NCBI RefSeq assembly: GCF_030812855.1
Contig: NZ_JAUSTK010000002.1
Coordinates: forward strand, 310,001-374,000
Source: Paenibacillus wynnii
GTDB lineage: Bacteria; Bacillota; Bacilli; Paenibacillales; Paenibacillaceae
Length of the DNA: 64,000 nucleotides
Direction of reading: 5' to 3'
The notes under the pieces are model-generated. The model did not search any database and was not told the DNA's origin. It worked only from the letters and a program-made list of their open reading frames with translations. Position numbers and translations under genes: made by a program. The stretch's first letter is position 1, and every line of letters starts with the position of its first letter. Below, piece by piece: positions 63,433 to 64,000 of the stretch.

Positions 63433-64000
63433 TTATCTCACTCCCAACGCGATAAATTGACTGGCATTGCCTGTAATGAGTCCACCGGCACGCCCGAGCA
63501 GCCCGCAGGGCTTCCCGTTAATTACAAACATGCCGATCAGCAGATGGAATTCTCCGTTTGACGTCTGAATCCGACCCATCTCGGCTCTCTTTTGGTACAC
63601 CGATGGAAATAACTCGCTGCTGTCGTAGCCGTCTTCATCCTGAATTTCCAAAGCTCCATTGCTGTCAAACAGGCGGACTGATCCGCCTTCCCGCCCGAAC
63701 ATAGACTTGGATACAAAGCTGCCGGAGAATATCGGCTTGTTATACGTAGGCAATACATAGCTTGCAATCGCCTCGCGTTCTTTTTCGTCAAAAAGCAAAC
63801 CCAGCTCATACATTCCCCACACCACAGCAAGCAGTCCTTTGGATTGCAGAAGAATGCTGTACGGTGTGTTAAACAGCTGAAGCCTGCCTGTCTCCACCGC
63901 ATAGGCAAGGGCATCCCCGCCTTCGTCGACTGCCATCCATTCCTTTGGATATAAAGCAAACATCCGCTCAATTACACGGTCTTCGCTGTCTTTTACAACA
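63433..64000 (-). CDS. Glutathionylspermidine synthase-like ATP-grasp, partial
   Basis: Only the C-terminal part, about 189 residues; the frame stays open to the window end, so the start lies outside. LFNTPYSILLQSKGLLAVVWGMYE, PTYNKPIFSGSFVSKSMFGREGGSVRLF and the end GGLITGNASQFIALGV match the C-terminus of the GSP_synth/YjfC ATP-grasp family. Members link an amine or peptide to a carboxylate using ATP. Proteins of this neighbourhood type are thought to modify proteins or peptides rather than make glutathionylspermidine. First visible gene of the operon. Confidence 0.82.
   Translation of the reverse strand, partial: VVKDSEDRVIERMFALYPKEWMAVDEGGDALAYAVETGRLQLFNTPYSILLQSKGLLAVVWGMYELGLLFDEKEREAIASYVLPTYNKPIFSGSFVSKSMFGREGGSVRLFDSNGALEIQDEDGYDSSELFPSVYQKRAEMGRIQTSNGEFHLLIGMFVINGKPCGLLGRAGGLITGNASQFIALGVR

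Overview
The window reads as chromosome from a Paenibacillus-like Firmicute. The basis is gene content (YdjO and CspA cold-shock proteins, YesM/YesN-type sugar sensor pair next to an ABC importer, c-di-GMP enzymes with large sensor domains, peptidase T, futalosine-route menaquinone genes), strong AGGAGG-type ribosome binding sites with many TTG starts, and mid-range GC. This is a family-level judgement from the sequence, not a database match. No rRNA, tRNA or CRISPR array was seen.

Layout. 0-4.7 kb: a MarR regulator, a MITE-like interval, the menaquinone pair mqnB-mqnD, a methyltransferase and a PD-(D/E)XK/HTH protein. mqnB carries an in-frame 13-residue tandem repeat at its N-terminus. 4.7-6.05 kb: gene-free repeat arrays. 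6.1-9.9 kb: potABCD polyamine importer. 10.1-14.4 kb: a FUSC-type membrane protein, flavin reductase, aldo/keto reductase and aldehyde dehydrogenase.

14.4-24.3 kb is an accessory island. It starts with a 5'-truncated group II intron and ends with a complete but nested one. Between them lie a cut-and-joined pair of dehydrogenase fragments (D-2-hydroxyacid dehydrogenase and UDP-glucose dehydrogenase), a small unknown gene, two divergent proteins with a Cys/His/Asp pattern like the BtrH acyltransferase N-domain, a frameshifted small gene, and a free-standing acyl carrier protein. The intron at 20.5-24.3 kb looks like a twintron. A IIC-type intron with a decayed maturase gene sits just after the terminator of an HD-GYP gene. 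It is itself interrupted, 31 nt from its 5' end, by a second group II intron with an intact maturase.

24.4-28.9 kb: c-di-GMP signalling genes. 29.0-39.9 kb: two disaccharide phosphorolysis modules. One is sucrose phosphorylase plus a LacI regulator, with a clear operator/promoter. The other is an AglEFG-like importer feeding a GH65 phosphorylase fused to beta-phosphoglucomutase, under a second LacI regulator with several TGAAAAGCTTTTCA sites. 40.4-46.8 kb: luciferase-like oxidoreductase, two repeat arrays including a G-quadruplex-type (GGGTGC)8 run, peptidase T, an OYE-family oxidoreductase and a MATE exporter. 46.9-52.8 kb: a two-component system and sugar ABC importer. 53-64 kb: cold-shock genes, MBL-fold hydrolase, glutamate dehydrogenase, HAD phosphatase, a membrane diguanylate cyclase, an NSS transporter, zinc-free L31 with a Zur-like box, and, cut by the window end, an operon of a GSP-synthetase-like ATP-grasp, a lipoprotein, DUF350 and a potassium channel.

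The items most worth a second look are the nested group II introns, the repeat-extended futalosine hydrolase, the carrier-protein/BtrH-like island, and a hairpin repeat family placed directly before the ribosome binding sites of two unrelated genes.
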